Source of the DNA: an uncultured Candidatus Saccharibacteria bacterium
GTDB taxonomy: Bacteria; Patescibacteriota; Saccharimonadia; Saccharimonadales; Saccharimonadaceae
Direction: 5' to 3'
NCBI GenBank assembly: GCA_938036785.1
Contig: CALHWE010000014.1
Span: 1 to 64,000 of the forward strand
Length of the DNA stretch: 64,000 nucleotides
The position numbers were made by a program, and so were the translations under genes. Numbering within the stretch: position 1 is the first letter of the stretch; every line of letters begins with the position of its first letter. The notes beneath the pieces were generated by a model. The model had not been told where the DNA came from. It was given only the letters and a program-made list of their open reading frames with translations, and made no database searches. Of this stretch, positions 52,900 through 62,020 are shown piece by piece.

Positions 52900-53005
52900 T
52901 ATGGATATATTGTACCACATTCGGTGCGTGGAATCGCTATATATCAGTGAGCAACGAGTAATGCGTCAGTGAGAAGTATAGGTAGCACAGGGTACAATGC
53001 TAATG

Positions 53006-53987
53006 CTAAGCTACTTCCAACTTATCGCTCTTAGCCCGATTGCAGCGCCAACAGAGTGCTCGCAAATTTTGCTCGGTCGTGATACCGCCTCTTGACACTG
53101 GCACAATATGGTCAACTTCGAGCAAGAGGTGTTTCTCATCCCGGCGCGAGACATGGCACTTCTGGCATTCGTAGTTGTCTCTGCGCAAGATAAACCGTCT
53201 GAGCTTTGGCGTCATAAGCTGACGCTGAAACCGCGCAGATTTGCGATATGCTATCTGCTGGCTGAGATATTCTGCCAATTTTTGGAGCTTTTTCTCTGTA
53301 AGAATGATATCAAACGAGTAGTTATTGCGCTTGGCAGGCGAAGTGTACTTAAATGAATATACGAGGAAATAGTTCTTTTCAAACTTAGGTAATGTATTCG
53401 ACCCAAGCTGCTTCATTGTCATTTTTCTTGAAAATATAGGCTCCAACGTACATTTTGGCGTCAATGAAGTCCATAATCTCGTTGTATTCGCTCCGCAGTA
53501 TTGCCTCAGTCTTTTTGATTGTGTCGTATTTCTGGAGGATTTGCTCGAGTGTTTGCACTGTCTCTTCGTTTATTGTGCGCTGCGCAAAAAAATATTTGAC
53601 AATATAGCGGTATGGGTCAAGCTGCGCATTTTTATACACCGTGAGTGTGCTATTTTTCACATGCGCATGCGAAAGCATCGACTGCTGCTGACGAATAAAC
53701 TGCTTTGTTTCGGGCAAAAAAGCATTGAAGTCGTTGTATTCTTGTATTTGCTTGGCAAGCCTCTGCTTGACACTTTGAAACTCGACTGTTTTGTAATAAT
53801 CACGCGTCCTCCAAAATACGATGCAATAACAAACGACAAAGAATATCACTGGCAGGCAGAGCAGTACAACGTTACAGATTGCAAGCCCAATAAGAATCGA
53901 CCACCGGATAAACTCCGGTCGACGATCGATCGTTGCCAAGAAATATATCACATACTCTGGCAGGGCGTGAGTATCACGTATAGGCAT
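53006..53987 (-). pseudogene. HNH endonuclease gene split by a frameshift
   Basis: Two overlapping frames look like one gene. The first (53987 to 53385, 200 residues) has one or two membrane helices near 28-58, then coiled helix, and ends in IFKKNDNEAAWVEYIT. The second (53464 to 53006) continues with LGSNTLPKFEKNYFLVYSFK and a C-terminal HNH domain: RRDNYECQKCHVSRRDEK, LLEVDHIVPVSRGG, LRALCWRCNRAKSDK. The likely join is EAAWVE then LGSNT. The bases CTTGGGTCGAA encode both sides in different frames, so the parent may have had this 11-mer twice and lost one copy. The nuclease domain would not be made from the first start as it stands. Confidence 0.7.
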
Positions 53988-54046
53988 ACTACATCATATT
54001 ATACACTCTGTGCATGTGCCGATCGTGGGTTTACTCAGCTACTGCT

Positions 54047-56020
54047 CTACAACTTACTCTTCACTTCGGCGATCAGATCTCGCAATTCGGCTGCTCGCTC
54101 AAACTCAAGATTGGCACTAGCGAGATTCATTTGGCCAGTCAGATCTTTGATAAGGCTCTTGTATTCGTCCTTGGGGATTTTACGCAGGTCAAGCTTGGGC
54201 GCGTCATCCTCTTTTTGCGGGATGATGGAGCGTAGGCCTTCGTCGATCGCTTTATTAATGCCACGCGGTGTAATGCCATGTTCGCGATTGTATGCCTGCT
54301 GAATTTCGCGTCGGCGTTTGGTTTCGTCAATCGCTCGGCGCATACTATCGGTGATACTATCGCCATACATAATTACCCTGCCCTCAACGTGGCGAGCTGC
54401 CCGGCCAATTGTCTGGATGAGGCTGCGCTCGCTACGGAGGAAGCCTTCTTTGTCGGCATCCATAATCGCCACCAAGCTGACCTCTGGCAAGTCGATCCCC
54501 TCACGCAAGAGATTGATCCCCACCAGGACATCATACAGACCCATACGCAGATCACGTAGAATGTCACCGCGCTCGAGCGTGTCTATCTCACTGTGGATAT
54601 AAGCTGTCTTGATACCGAGGTCGGTCAGGTAGGTAGAGAGATCCTCAGCCATCCGCTTAGTGAGCGTTGTCACGAGCACGCGCTGCTGCTGGCTGGTGCG
54701 CTCGCGAATTTCTGCAATGAGGTCATCTACCTGCCCTTCAGTTGGGCGAACTATAATTTCTGGGTCGAGCAAACCAGTAGGACGAATCACCTGCTGAGCA
54801 GGAGCAGGGCTGCGCTCTAGCTCATAATCACCAGGGGTAGCAGAGACATAAATCACTTGGTTGATATGTTTATCAAATTCATCAAAGCGCAGTGGGCGAT
54901 TGTCTAGCGCACTCGGTAGGCGAAAGCCATGCTCCACCAGCACTTCTTTGCGAGCGCGGTCACCATTATACATCGCGCGCACCTGGGGGACGGTTACATG
55001 ACTCTCGTCGATCAGCATCAAGAAATCGTCAGGAAAGTAATCGAGCAAGGTAGCTGGCTGCTCACCCGCTTCGCGGTTGGTGAGATAGCGACTATAGTTC
55101 TCGATCCCCTTCACAAAGCCAGTCTGCTCGAGCATTTCCAGGTCGTACTTAGTACGCTGGCTCAAGCGCTGCGCCTCAAGCAGCTTGCCGTGCGCTTCAA
55201 ACCACTGCTCACGCTCCTCATACTCCTGTCGAATCCGGTCAATCGCCTGCTTAATTTTCTCCTTAGGTGTTGCATAGTGGCTACTCGGAAAGATGGTAAA
55301 CTCCGCTGGCTCATCGAGGATCTCGCCAGTGAGCGGGTTGATATGCGTAATCCGATCTACCTCATCTCCAAAAAATTCCACCCGATAGGCCGTCTCTTGC
55401 CCTGCTGGAAAGACATCGACCACATCACCCTTAACGCGAAAGGCACCGCGTGCAAAATCGATATCATTGCGATGGTATTGGATATCCATCAACTGGCGCA
55501 AAAATTTATCCTGAACACGCCGCTCACCCTGGCGCACCGTGACGGACAGCTCATAATAGTCGGCGGGCGAACCAAGACCATAGATACAGCTCACACTAGC
55601 AATGATAATTACATCGCGGCGCGTGAGTAATGCATCAGTCGCCGCATGGCGGAGGCGGTCGATTTCCTCATTGATGGCCGAATCCTTTTCGATATATGTA
55701 TCACTGCTGGCAATATATGCTTCTGGCTGATAATAATCAAAATAACTGACAAAGTAGTGTACTTCATTGTCTGGAAAGAACTGCTTGAACTCACTAAAGA
55801 GCTGCGCCGCGAGTGTCTTGTTATGCGCCAAAACAAGCGTCGGCACACCACGCCGAGCGATAATATTTGCCATCGTAAAGGTCTTACCGCTACCCGTTGC
55901 ACCAAGTAGTGTCTGCTCGCGCTGGCCAGCTTCCAGGCCACTAAGTAGCTGGGCGATCGCCTGTGGCTGATCACCGGTCGGTTGATAGGAAGAACGAAGC
56001 TGAAATGGTATGTGCGTCAC
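54047..56020 (-). CDS. uvrB: Excinuclease ABC subunit B
   Basis: 657 residues from a GTG. Walker A GATGSGKTFTMANI, the beta-hairpin YYQPEAYIASSDTYIEKD that opens DNA, DESH-like LMLIDESHVTV, helicase motifs including SLIQTIGRAARH, and a C-terminal UVR domain that binds UvrC. TACACT lies 7 bases before the GTG, with AAGGAG between them. Confidence 0.97.
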   Translation of the reverse strand: MTHIPFQLRSSYQPTGDQPQAIAQLLSGLEAGQREQTLLGATGSGKTFTMANIIARRGVPTLVLAHNKTLAAQLFSEFKQFFPDNEVHYFVSYFDYYQPEAYIASSDTYIEKDSAINEEIDRLRHAATDALLTRRDVIIIASVSCIYGLGSPADYYELSVTVRQGERRVQDKFLRQLMDIQYHRNDIDFARGAFRVKGDVVDVFPAGQETAYRVEFFGDEVDRITHINPLTGEILDEPAEFTIFPSSHYATPKEKIKQAIDRIRQEYEEREQWFEAHGKLLEAQRLSQRTKYDLEMLEQTGFVKGIENYSRYLTNREAGEQPATLLDYFPDDFLMLIDESHVTVPQVRAMYNGDRARKEVLVEHGFRLPSALDNRPLRFDEFDKHINQVIYVSATPGDYELERSPAPAQQVIRPTGLLDPEIIVRPTEGQVDDLIAEIRERTSQQQRVLVTTLTKRMAEDLSTYLTDLGIKTAYIHSEIDTLERGDILRDLRMGLYDVLVGINLLREGIDLPEVSLVAIMDADKEGFLRSERSLIQTIGRAARHVEGRVIMYGDSITDSMRRAIDETKRRREIQQAYNREHGITPRGINKAIDEGLRSIIPQKEDDAPKLDLRKIPKDEYKSLIKDLTGQMNLASANLEFERAAELRDLIAEVKSKL

Positions 56021-56047
56021 GCTCCTTAGTGTAGCATAGCGCGGGGC

Positions 56048-56692
56048 TTAAATCACACTCTGGCGATTCATCTCAGCCAGGAGTTTGTTGTACGTTGCTT
56101 GCGGATCTTTGGCGTGGTTGATCGCTCCACCAACACTAATCACATCAGCCCCACCCTGGGCAATATGGAAGACATTATCTACCGTCACGCCACCATCCCA
56201 GCCAATCTCGACCCGAGGATGAATAGCCCGCACCAGCCGGATTTTCTCCAGCTGCATCATCCGCGCCTTGCCACCAAACTCACCCAGCTTGCCGCTAACG
56301 ATCGATACATAGTCGGCCGTCTCGATATACGATGCCACTGTCTCGGGTACCGTCGTACGCTGCAGGGCCACACCAGCATGAATACCAGCTTGCTTGACCT
56401 GTTGCAAGACAGGGATCAAATCCTCTTTGACTTCGGCATGAAAGATAATTGTGCTGGGCCGCAGCTTGATCAGTTTCTCAACGTACACGCTAGGGCGCGC
56501 CACCATAGCGTGGATATCAACCGTCCACGACTGAGGCCACCACAGTTGGCCGATCCCTACCGTTTGACGGGGCGCAAATACGCCATCAGAAATATCAATA
56601 TGAACCCGCTTGGCAAACGGCATAAAATGCTCTACCGCAGCCTTGTATTCATCAGTTTTTGTACTCAAAATAATTGGTGCTATGACAGCCAT
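56048..56692 (-). CDS. Ribulose-phosphate 3-epimerase-like protein
   Basis: 214 residues from the ATG at 56692 (MAVIAPIIL). TIM-barrel motifs match Rpe: RVHIDISDGVFAPRQTVG, DIHAMVARP, IIFHAEV, and IGWDGGVTVDNV near the C-terminus, with VISVGGAI at the phosphate site. It would interconvert ribulose- and xylulose-5-phosphate. Sequence is divergent, so another pentose phosphate is possible. TATAAT ends 7 bases before this ATG, overlapping the alternative start at 56701. Confidence 0.8.
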   Translation of the reverse strand: MAVIAPIILSTKTDEYKAAVEHFMPFAKRVHIDISDGVFAPRQTVGIGQLWWPQSWTVDIHAMVARPSVYVEKLIKLRPSTIIFHAEVKEDLIPVLQQVKQAGIHAGVALQRTTVPETVASYIETADYVSIVSGKLGEFGGKARMMQLEKIRLVRAIHPRVEIGWDGGVTVDNVFHIAQGGADVISVGGAINHAKDPQATYNKLLAEMNRQSVI

Positions 56693-56775
56693 GCCAGACA
56701 TTATACGGCGTCTGACGTGTGTTGTAAAGACGGCGACGGAATTCTTTCACGTTTGCGAGAGCTAAGGAGGGAGTG

Positions 56776-57066
56776 CTAGACTGACGTGCGCGAAGAGTTG
56801 GTTTCTCGAACTCTTTTTACACTATCTAAGAAAGCGTCATCAAAGTCCTCGTATTCTATCTTCTTTGTCTTGTCAATTAGTGATTCCAGTTCTGCCATTT
56901 CTTGCGAAGATAACACGCAGCCATTTGCGGCTAATATTGTGCAAATATGCTCAAGGGCGACAGCCCATTCGCCCACATCATTGAACATTGTCGCTAGTTC
57001 CACGTCAGTATTTGTTAGGTAGGGGCTTTTGTCGATATAGTCTTGTATTGCTTTTGTCAAACTCAT
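56776..57066 (-). CDS. MafI-like immunity protein, orphan
   Basis: 96 residues, acidic and helical. The pattern FNDVGEWAVALEHICTILAANGCVLSSQEMAELESLIDK resembles MafI-family immunity proteins of polymorphic toxin systems, which neutralise a cognate toxin in the cytoplasm. No toxin gene adjoins it. Composition is AT-richer than neighbours. Assignment is tentative. Confidence 0.5.
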   Translation of the reverse strand: MSLTKAIQDYIDKSPYLTNTDVELATMFNDVGEWAVALEHICTILAANGCVLSSQEMAELESLIDKTKKIEYEDFDDAFLDSVKRVRETNSSRTSV

Positions 57067-57146
57067 GTTAATACTCTAGCACAATACATCGGGCAATCAA
57101 GCAACTTATAACACGTTTTATGGCAAACCTTGCGAACAGTAACCCT

Positions 57147-57560
57147 CTACAAACTCGCTGGGCAGCTCCCTGCCTGCGGCCGTGCCATGCCAGTGGTGGC
57201 GTAGTAGCGAATGTCGGTGAGATGGCGGTCGGTGGCTTGGACACAGAATTTGGTAGCATCGGTGCTCAGCGTAACCTGCACAGCTGTATCGCTTGGCGGA
57301 CGGTAACCGACTTGCTCAAGGTTAGTGCTATAGCTTGCACCACTAGCGCTGGCATTGGCGTGGTGCGTCTTGATCGCCTCAAGTGCACTGGTGGCTGCCG
57401 CACGCGTTGCAACATCGACCGAGCGCCGCCGATAGCCCGAATATGCCGTCATAGACAGCGTTACGAGCAAGCCCAAGATCGCAATCACAATCATCAGCTC
57501 CATGAGCGTGAAGCCCTTCTGGCTCCGCTGTATCCACCATACCGCCCTGCTTTGCCTCAT
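57147..57560 (-). CDS. Type IV pilin-like prepilin
   Basis: 137 residues from the ATG at 57560, after GGAGGGAGAAAT. The class III signal is QKGFTLMELMIVIAIL: cleavage before Phe, Glu at +5, then the hydrophobic assembly helix. The C-terminal half is a pilin head with two cysteines (KFCVQ, GSCPAS), a likely disulfide. With the GspE/PilB ATPase (40292) it supports a type IV pilus for host attachment or DNA uptake. Prepilin peptidase and other pilins are not in the window. Confidence 0.9.
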   Translation of the reverse strand: MRQSRAVWWIQRSQKGFTLMELMIVIAILGLLVTLSMTAYSGYRRRSVDVATRAAATSALEAIKTHHANASASGASYSTNLEQVGYRPPSDTAVQVTLSTDATKFCVQATDRHLTDIRYYATTGMARPQAGSCPASL

Positions 57561-57664
57561 TATATTTCTCCCTCCATTAGCATAAGCATATTTAAACATC
57601 ACTATAGCAGGTGGAATGGTCAAGGGCAATAGCACTTTTCTTCTTGGCAGTATATACTAGGTTT

Positions 57665-59236
57665 ATGGTGACCAAACAAGACGTCCTGACAAAAGCCCGC
57701 GGCCTCTATAGCGAAGATCAGCTGTATGAAATTGACCATGCGATCGACTTCGCCACCCAGGCACACCACGGACAAAAACGTAAAAGCGGTGAACCCTACA
57801 TTACCCATCCACTGAGCGTTGCAATTATCTTGATTGACTGGGGAATGGACAGCGACACCATCATCGCGGGTATTCTTCACGATACCGTTGAGGATACCGA
57901 GACGTCACTAGACGATATCGAGTCACTTTTTGGACATGATGTATCCTTCCTCGTTGATGGCGTGACGAAGGTGAGTCAAGCTCGGGCTGGTATGCGCGAC
58001 CTCGACCACTATCTCCCTCAGACAAAAGACAACCTTACCAAGCTGCTTATTGCTGTGGGACAGGACGTGCGCGTCATCATCATCAAGCTGGCCGACCGGC
58101 TGCACAATATGCAGACGTTGCAATTCAAGTCGCCCGAAAAGCAGCAAAAGATCGCCCGAGAAACACTCGAGGTCTTCGCTCCCATGGCCGACCAGCTAGG
58201 TATGGGGCGCGTGCGGATGGAACTAGAGGAGCTTGCCTTTAGCTACCTTGACCCCAAAGAATACAAGCGGCTTGAGAAGGTCATGAAGCAGCGCCTGGGC
58301 AAAAGCACCCGCAAGCTTGGCGTCGTCCGCCTTGAGGTCGAGCAAGCACTCAAGGACGAGAAGCTCGAGTTTGAGATCAATGGGCGAGTCAAAAGCCTCT
58401 ACAGCCTGCACCGCAAGCTCCAAAAGCGCGGTAGTCTTGATAATATTTATGACCTGATGGCACTACGCATCATTGTCCACACCAAGGAAGAGTGCTACTT
58501 AGTGTTGGGCATTCTCCACTCGCTCTACCAACCGATGATCGCTCGTATCAAAGACTATATTTCCATCCCCAAGCCAAACGGCTACCAGAGCCTCCATACA
58601 ACGGTCATCACGCCCAATAAGCAGATTGTCGAGTTCCAGATCCGCACGCGCGATATGCATGAATACGCCGAGCGCGGCCTTGCTGCCAGCTTCCACTACC
58701 AGCAACAAAAAGACAGTAAAGAGTATCTTAAGGGCGACTCCAGGCGTGGTGTGTCAAACCTACCGGCTCAGCTGCAGTGGATTACGCAATTGCAAGAAAT
58801 CGCTGCTCGCTTGCGCGCTGGCGAGGATATCCCTCGCGAGCAGCTATCAATCGACCTCTTTGGCAATCGTATCTTCGTTTTTTCTCCTAAGGGCGATATC
58901 TACAACCTCCCCGAGGGGGCTTTGCCACTCGATTTTGCCTATGCCATCCACTCTGATATCGCCAAGCACGCCTATGGCTTCCGGATCAACGGCAAAATGG
59001 AATCATTCGAGCGGCCACTTGAGAATGGTGATGTCATCGAAGTCCTCACCCGCAAGCTCTCCTACCCCAAGCCAGGTTGGGCACAGCTCGTTACTACCAG
59101 CCACGCGCGCGACAAACTCCGCCTCCAGCTCAACAAAATCCGCGTCCAAGCTGTGAATGGCGCCATCAATCTGACGGATAAAATTATGCCAATCGGTAAG
59201 CCTGACGCTGCTTCGAAAAAGTCAAAGAGTAAATAG
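57665..59236 (+). CDS. RelA/SpoT-family (p)ppGpp synthetase/hydrolase
   Basis: 523 residues. The HD hydrolase domain has AHHGQKRKSGEPYITHP, ILHDTVEDTE and KLADRLHNMQTL (positions about 30-150), all key residues kept. The synthetase domain includes GRVKSLYSLHRKL, DLMALRIIV and KDYISIPKPNGYQSLHT. A TGS domain (IFVFSPKGDIYNLPEGALPLDFAYAIH) follows. It ends after TGS, without the C-terminal helical, zinc-finger and ACT domains of full-length Rel. TATACT (57653-57658) ends 6 bases before the ATG. Confidence 0.94.
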   Translation: MVTKQDVLTKARGLYSEDQLYEIDHAIDFATQAHHGQKRKSGEPYITHPLSVAIILIDWGMDSDTIIAGILHDTVEDTETSLDDIESLFGHDVSFLVDGVTKVSQARAGMRDLDHYLPQTKDNLTKLLIAVGQDVRVIIIKLADRLHNMQTLQFKSPEKQQKIARETLEVFAPMADQLGMGRVRMELEELAFSYLDPKEYKRLEKVMKQRLGKSTRKLGVVRLEVEQALKDEKLEFEINGRVKSLYSLHRKLQKRGSLDNIYDLMALRIIVHTKEECYLVLGILHSLYQPMIARIKDYISIPKPNGYQSLHTTVITPNKQIVEFQIRTRDMHEYAERGLAASFHYQQQKDSKEYLKGDSRRGVSNLPAQLQWITQLQEIAARLRAGEDIPREQLSIDLFGNRIFVFSPKGDIYNLPEGALPLDFAYAIHSDIAKHAYGFRINGKMESFERPLENGDVIEVLTRKLSYPKPGWAQLVTTSHARDKLRLQLNKIRVQAVNGAINLTDKIMPIGKPDAASKKSKSK

Positions 59237-59240
59237 CTAT

Positions 59241-59273
59241 AATACAAAATACCCCAGTGGGGTATTTTGTATT
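59241..59273. terminator. Bidirectional terminator between relA/spoT and ppa
   Basis: AATACAAAATACCCC pairs exactly with GGGGTATTTTGTATT around a 3-base loop, 15 bp. Confidence 0.9.
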
Positions 59274-59289
59274 TGCTTGAGCATGCTAT

Positions 59290-59820
59290 CTAGCGTTCAT
59301 TCCAACGCGCAATAGATTCATGAATAATCTGCTTGGCACGCGCTGCGTCGCCAAAGCCCTTCACTACAGTAGTGCCAGGCTTCTTGAGGTCTTTGTAGTG
59401 GTTGAAGTGGTGCTCGATTTGCTTGAGCGTTGCAGCAGGAAGATCTTCGAGCGAGTTGATTGCATCACCTGTGTTGCGGTCATCTGCTGGCACGACGATC
59501 ACCTTATCGTCCACCTCGCCATCATCTACAAACTCCAGCACGCCAATCACCTTGCCTTCCAAAACGACACCAGTTGTTAGTGGCTGATCGGTGATAATGA
59601 GTGCATCAAGCTCATCACCATCTTCATCTAGGGTTTGTGGAATGAAGCCATAGTTGGTTGGCTTGGCAAAGATTGCTGGCTCGACCCGGTCGAGCTTCAT
59701 CACTGCGAGGTCGCGATCCCATTCAATTTTGTGGTAGCTCCCTTGCGGAATCTCCACCACCACATTAACAACACCAGCGTCAACATCGCCTGGCGTTAGT
59801 ACTTTATTAAAATCTGCCAT
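59290..59820 (-). CDS. ppa: Inorganic pyrophosphatase (family I)
   Basis: 176 residues. Metal-binding DEDGDELDALI, with VVEIPQGSYHKIEWD and YGFIPQTL upstream and HHFNHYKDLKK near the end. It hydrolyses pyrophosphate from biosynthesis. AAAGGAG precedes the ATG. Confidence 0.96.
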   Translation of the reverse strand: MADFNKVLTPGDVDAGVVNVVVEIPQGSYHKIEWDRDLAVMKLDRVEPAIFAKPTNYGFIPQTLDEDGDELDALIITDQPLTTGVVLEGKVIGVLEFVDDGEVDDKVIVVPADDRNTGDAINSLEDLPAATLKQIEHHFNHYKDLKKPGTTVVKGFGDAARAKQIIHESIARWNER

Positions 59821-59968
59821 TTGTATTAGCTCCTTTCTGTTGCTATCTGTTTTATTTTAGCAAAATCTGCTCGGTAATGGCAAAAGAAGATGAGCTGGCA
59901 GTGCAACCTTGCTCTGCAGGCACATTAATTCTCATCACTAACCCATTTGATGGTATAATACTGCTAGC

Positions 59969-60661
59969 ATGTTAATCATTGGTCATCGCGGTGCGGCTGG
60001 ACTCGCACCAGAGAACACTATCGACGCTATGGCAGCGGGTGTCGCGGCGGGCGTAGATATGCTTGAGCTAGATGTGCGATTGACGCGCGACGGTGTTCCT
60101 GTGATTGCACATGATAATCGCCTGCTCCGTACCCACCACCGAAATGAATCAATTAGCCATCTGACGTACACCGAGTTGCAGGCCCTCACCAGTGAGCAGC
60201 CTATTCCATCGCTCCTCGCAGTGCTAGACCGTTTTTTTGGCGTTGTGCTACTCAATATTGAGCTCAAAGGGCACGGTAGCGCCGAGCCAACGTATCAGCT
60301 CATCACCCGCTACATCACATCGCCAGATGATTGGGATAATGTACTACTCTCGTCATTCTCCGTACGCGAGCTTCGGCAGCTTCGGCAGCTTGCGCCTCAG
60401 GCCAATCTTGCCCTACTTCACCGCAATAATCCCTTTGCATTCTTGGCTTATCAGCGCAAGCTCGACTTCACCGCAGTAGGGTTTCATCGCTTGTATGCAC
60501 ATCCACTAGCGATAGAGATTGCACGTCGGTCGAATCTCTTTACCTACGTCTATACAGTTAATCGCCCAGGTGCCCTGCAGCAGCTTGCCGAGCGCGGCAT
60601 CGACGGCGTCATTACCAACTATCCAGATAAGTTTCTTGCTGAGCTACAGCGCTTTAGTTAA
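59969..60661 (+). CDS. Glycerophosphodiester phosphodiesterase
   Basis: 230 residues. GDPD catalytic motifs: GHRGAAGLAPENT (His near the start, Glu and Asn), MLELDVRLTRDGVPVIAHDNRL with the second His, and NIELKGH. C-terminal VNRPGALQQLAERGIDGVITNYPD is the family's final strand. No signal peptide. It splits glycerophosphodiesters to glycerol-3-phosphate, useful for scavenged lipid head groups. TATAAT ends 9 bases before the ATG. Confidence 0.93.
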   Translation: MLIIGHRGAAGLAPENTIDAMAAGVAAGVDMLELDVRLTRDGVPVIAHDNRLLRTHHRNESISHLTYTELQALTSEQPIPSLLAVLDRFFGVVLLNIELKGHGSAEPTYQLITRYITSPDDWDNVLLSSFSVRELRQLRQLAPQANLALLHRNNPFAFLAYQRKLDFTAVGFHRLYAHPLAIEIARRSNLFTYVYTVNRPGALQQLAERGIDGVITNYPDKFLAELQRFS

Positions 60662-60699
60662 TAATATATGAAGTTATCTGATAAGACACAGTACGCCTG

Positions 60700-60967
60700 T
60701 TGTGCGAGATTAGGAATATTGTCTGAATCCAACTAACGCCTCACTCGGATGATGCTAAGATTCTCCGTTCCTTTCTGTGGACGAATGTTACCACTATCCA
60801 CTTTGATACAAAGGAACAATAGTTGGGTAAGCGCCTAGAGGATTAATCGAAAAAGCAACCAAAAAGAGCAGACGGTAGCTCTTTAGTGCAGTTGGCAAGC
60901 AACCTCTCTAGGTGTATCAACTTCGTCTTCACACTAGTAAAAAATCAGCCATGACAACTGATTTTTT
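60700..60967 (+). ncRNA. Candidate structured RNA with terminator, unassigned
   Basis: The 393 bases between 60662 and 61054 hold no gene but a set of nested helices. CCAACTA (60729-60735) pairs with TAGTTGG (60820-60826); inside lie GTTCCTTT (60767-60774)/AAAGGAAC (60810-60817) and GTGGA/TCCAC (60777/60797). Next, CGCCTAGAG (60832-60840) pairs with CTCTAGGTG (60906-60914) and encloses AAAGAGC/GCTCTTT. A canonical terminator AAAAATCAG/CTGATTTTT ends at 60967. No signature of tmRNA, RNase P, 4.5S or T-box is visible. The 5' end is approximate, and no clear promoter was found. Confidence 0.6.
60939..60967. terminator. Bidirectional terminator
   Basis: AAAAATCAG/CTGATTTTT with a 9-base loop. 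It could end the plus-strand structured RNA and also stop minus-strand transcription from trxB. Confidence 0.85.
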
Positions 60968-61054
60968 ACTTTGTTAGATAGAAAGGAGATGCTACTCAAG
61001 AGCTGACACTTTGAGATCCAGGCTCTTAGCTATCCCACACTAGTGCTGTCTATT

Positions 61055-62020
61055 CTATGCTTTGTGCTGCTGAATATACTCACGGATACTCAAAGCAGCC
61101 GTCGCGCCTTCGCCCACCGCTGTAGCAATCTGCATCGTTGCGCCACTACGCACATCACCACTGGCAAAGACGCCAGGCATTGTCGTCTCAAGATGTTCAT
61201 TGGTGATAATCAGCCCTCGCTCATCGAGCTGGACGGGCGTACCCTGCAAAAAGCCCGTATTTGGCTTAAGGCCAACAAAGACAAACACCCCATCACAGGC
61301 GAAGGTAGTTGGCTGGCCATTACTGATGGCTGCAACACCAGTCACTTTGCCGTCCTCTGCTATAATTTCGGTCGATTCGGTATGAAGATGAACGCTAATT
61401 TGTCCTCGCTCGATAAAGGGCTGCAGGTCGGTCTGGAGGATCTCACTCGCTTTGATCGTGCTCCGCACTAGGAGGTCGATATGCTCCGCAAAGCGGGTCA
61501 AGAACATCGCCTCTTGCAGGCCAGAGTTTCCGCCACCGATCACCACCAGTCGCTTGCCTTTATAAAACGCACCATCGCAGGTGGCACAGTAGTGTACGCC
61601 GCGACCATACAATGCATCTTCGCCAGGGATACCAAGCTTGTTATATGCACTGCCAGTGGCAATCAACACCGCACGAGCACGCACATCCTGCCTGTCAACT
61701 GTCACAATCGTATCATTGCCATCTTTGCGGAGGCTCGATACCTCACCCAGCTCAATCTGCGCCCCAAAGCGCTCTGCCTGGTGCTGCAGCTGCTCGGCGA
61801 GGTCGAGGCCTGCTACGCCATCAGCAAAACCTGGGTAGTTATCGATCTTATCGGTAATCGCTGCCAGACCACCAATCACTGCTTTTTCATACAATACCGT
61901 CTGCAGGTTCTCACGCGTCGTATATACTGCGGCAGCCAGAGCGCTTGGCCCCGCGCCAATCATGACAACGTCGTAGACTGGTGTCTGGGTTGGTTTATTA
62001 TTATTGGTAGTGTTGTCCAT
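61055..62020 (-). CDS. trxB: Thioredoxin reductase
   Basis: 321 residues. FAD motif VVMIGAGPSALAAAVY, redox pair CATC followed by DGAFYKG, NAD(P) motif VVIGGGNSGLQEA and C-terminal FASGDVRSGA. It reduces thioredoxin or a related disulfide carrier. It overlaps the FKBP gene by 20 bases and AAGGAGGGAG inside that gene is its ribosome site. The coupling suggests a shared role in extracytoplasmic folding; no thioredoxin gene adjoins. Confidence 0.94.
   Translation of the reverse strand: MDNTTNNNKPTQTPVYDVVMIGAGPSALAAAVYTTRENLQTVLYEKAVIGGLAAITDKIDNYPGFADGVAGLDLAEQLQHQAERFGAQIELGEVSSLRKDGNDTIVTVDRQDVRARAVLIATGSAYNKLGIPGEDALYGRGVHYCATCDGAFYKGKRLVVIGGGNSGLQEAMFLTRFAEHIDLLVRSTIKASEILQTDLQPFIERGQISVHLHTESTEIIAEDGKVTGVAAISNGQPTTFACDGVFVFVGLKPNTGFLQGTPVQLDERGLIITNEHLETTMPGVFASGDVRSGATMQIATAVGEGATAALSIREYIQQHKA

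Noticed and set aside
60662..61054. T-box or riboswitch leader of a downstream gene
   Set aside because: The terminator is followed by a converging gene (trxB on the minus strand); no plus-strand gene is available to regulate before 62920.
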